A stretch of DNA of 64,000 nt from Pseudoselenomonas ruminantium (GTDB lineage: Bacteria; Bacillota; Negativicutes; Selenomonadales; Selenomonadaceae). A program made the translations under genes and the position numbers. Under the pieces are notes generated by a model. It saw only the letters and a program-made list of their open reading frames with translations, ran no database searches and was not told the DNA's origin. Location: assembly GCA_015058575.1 (NCBI GenBank), contig SVBZ01000016.1, forward strand, positions 79,095 to 143,094. The letters are read 5' to 3'. Of this stretch, positions 63,943-64,000 are shown one piece after another. Every line of letters starts with the position of its first letter. The first letter of the stretch is position 1.

Positions 63943-64000
63943 GGTAAAATTTACATACCACATGAAAATTTCAACCACCAACTATTCTAAATCAAAACAG

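Overview
The window looks like chromosome of a Selenomonas- or Mitsuokella-type bacterium (Selenomonadaceae, Negativicutes: Firmicutes with an outer membrane). Four things support this: a lysine/ornithine decarboxylase closely resembling the Selenomonas ruminantium enzyme as I remember it; the tail of a probable outer-membrane beta-barrel protein at the left edge; a complete methylmalonyl-CoA mutase operon, as expected for propionate formation through succinate; and Firmicute-style control by a T-box and a BirA operator. Most genes are GC-rich. The flagellin/XRE-regulator island near 53.5-56.5 kb is clearly AT-richer.

Layout. 0-6 kb: outer-membrane protein tail, phosphoribosyltransferase, ldc, a small protein, a class III aminotransferase and a double-domain U32 protein. 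5.9-7.1 kb: BirA-controlled operon of a hotdog-like gene plus bioY. 7.1-9.6 kb: cbiMQO cobalt importer on the minus strand. 9.7-16.5 kb: a cobalamin riboswitch in front of mutA-mutB-meaB and an MsrA-like gene without the catalytic cysteine. 16.6-17.9 kb: a solitary AAA ATPase. 18.0-22.0 kb: T-box, pheS, pheT, zapA. 22.2-23.9 kb: chemoreceptor. 24.1-28.7 kb: pseudopilin/type II secretion-like operon. 28.7-31.5 kb: aroC-aroK-aroB. 31.5-33.4 kb: rplS, lepB, exonuclease III. 33.5-35.5 kb: molybdopterin oxidoreductase. 35.6-37.5 kb: a candidate structured RNA and prfC. 37.5-38.2 kb: a 666-bp non-coding element bounded by inverted repeats. 38.2-41.8 kb: DUF4931 protein, flippase, lipid kinase. 41.8-42.2 kb: a second candidate structured RNA and a perfect 42-bp palindrome. 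42.2-51.2 kb: tmcAL, mnmA, a NYN-domain protein, DUF3783 protein, coiled-coil protein, NitT/TauT-type ABC importer and a duplicated metallopeptidase. 51.2-53.2 kb: glutamine synthetase behind an attenuator-like hairpin. 53.5-58.6 kb: two XRE regulators, an unusual flagellin and two unknown proteins. 58.6-63.8 kb: a lactose/cellobiose-family PTS locus with two paralogous IIC genes around IIB, IIA and a 6-phospho-beta-glucosidase.

How it fits together. Cobalt import and the B12-dependent mutase genes sit back to back, with a B12 sensor in the leader of the mutase operon. LDC product cadaverine is known in Selenomonas ruminantium to be attached to peptidoglycan and bound by SLH-domain outer-membrane proteins, so the first genes may share an envelope role. 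The strongest unexplained signals are a palindrome TTGACNNGTCAA found at least ten times (coding regions, hairpin loops and intergenic sites), the inverted-repeat-bounded non-coding element at 37.5-38.2 kb, and two promoter-preceded candidate structured RNAs.
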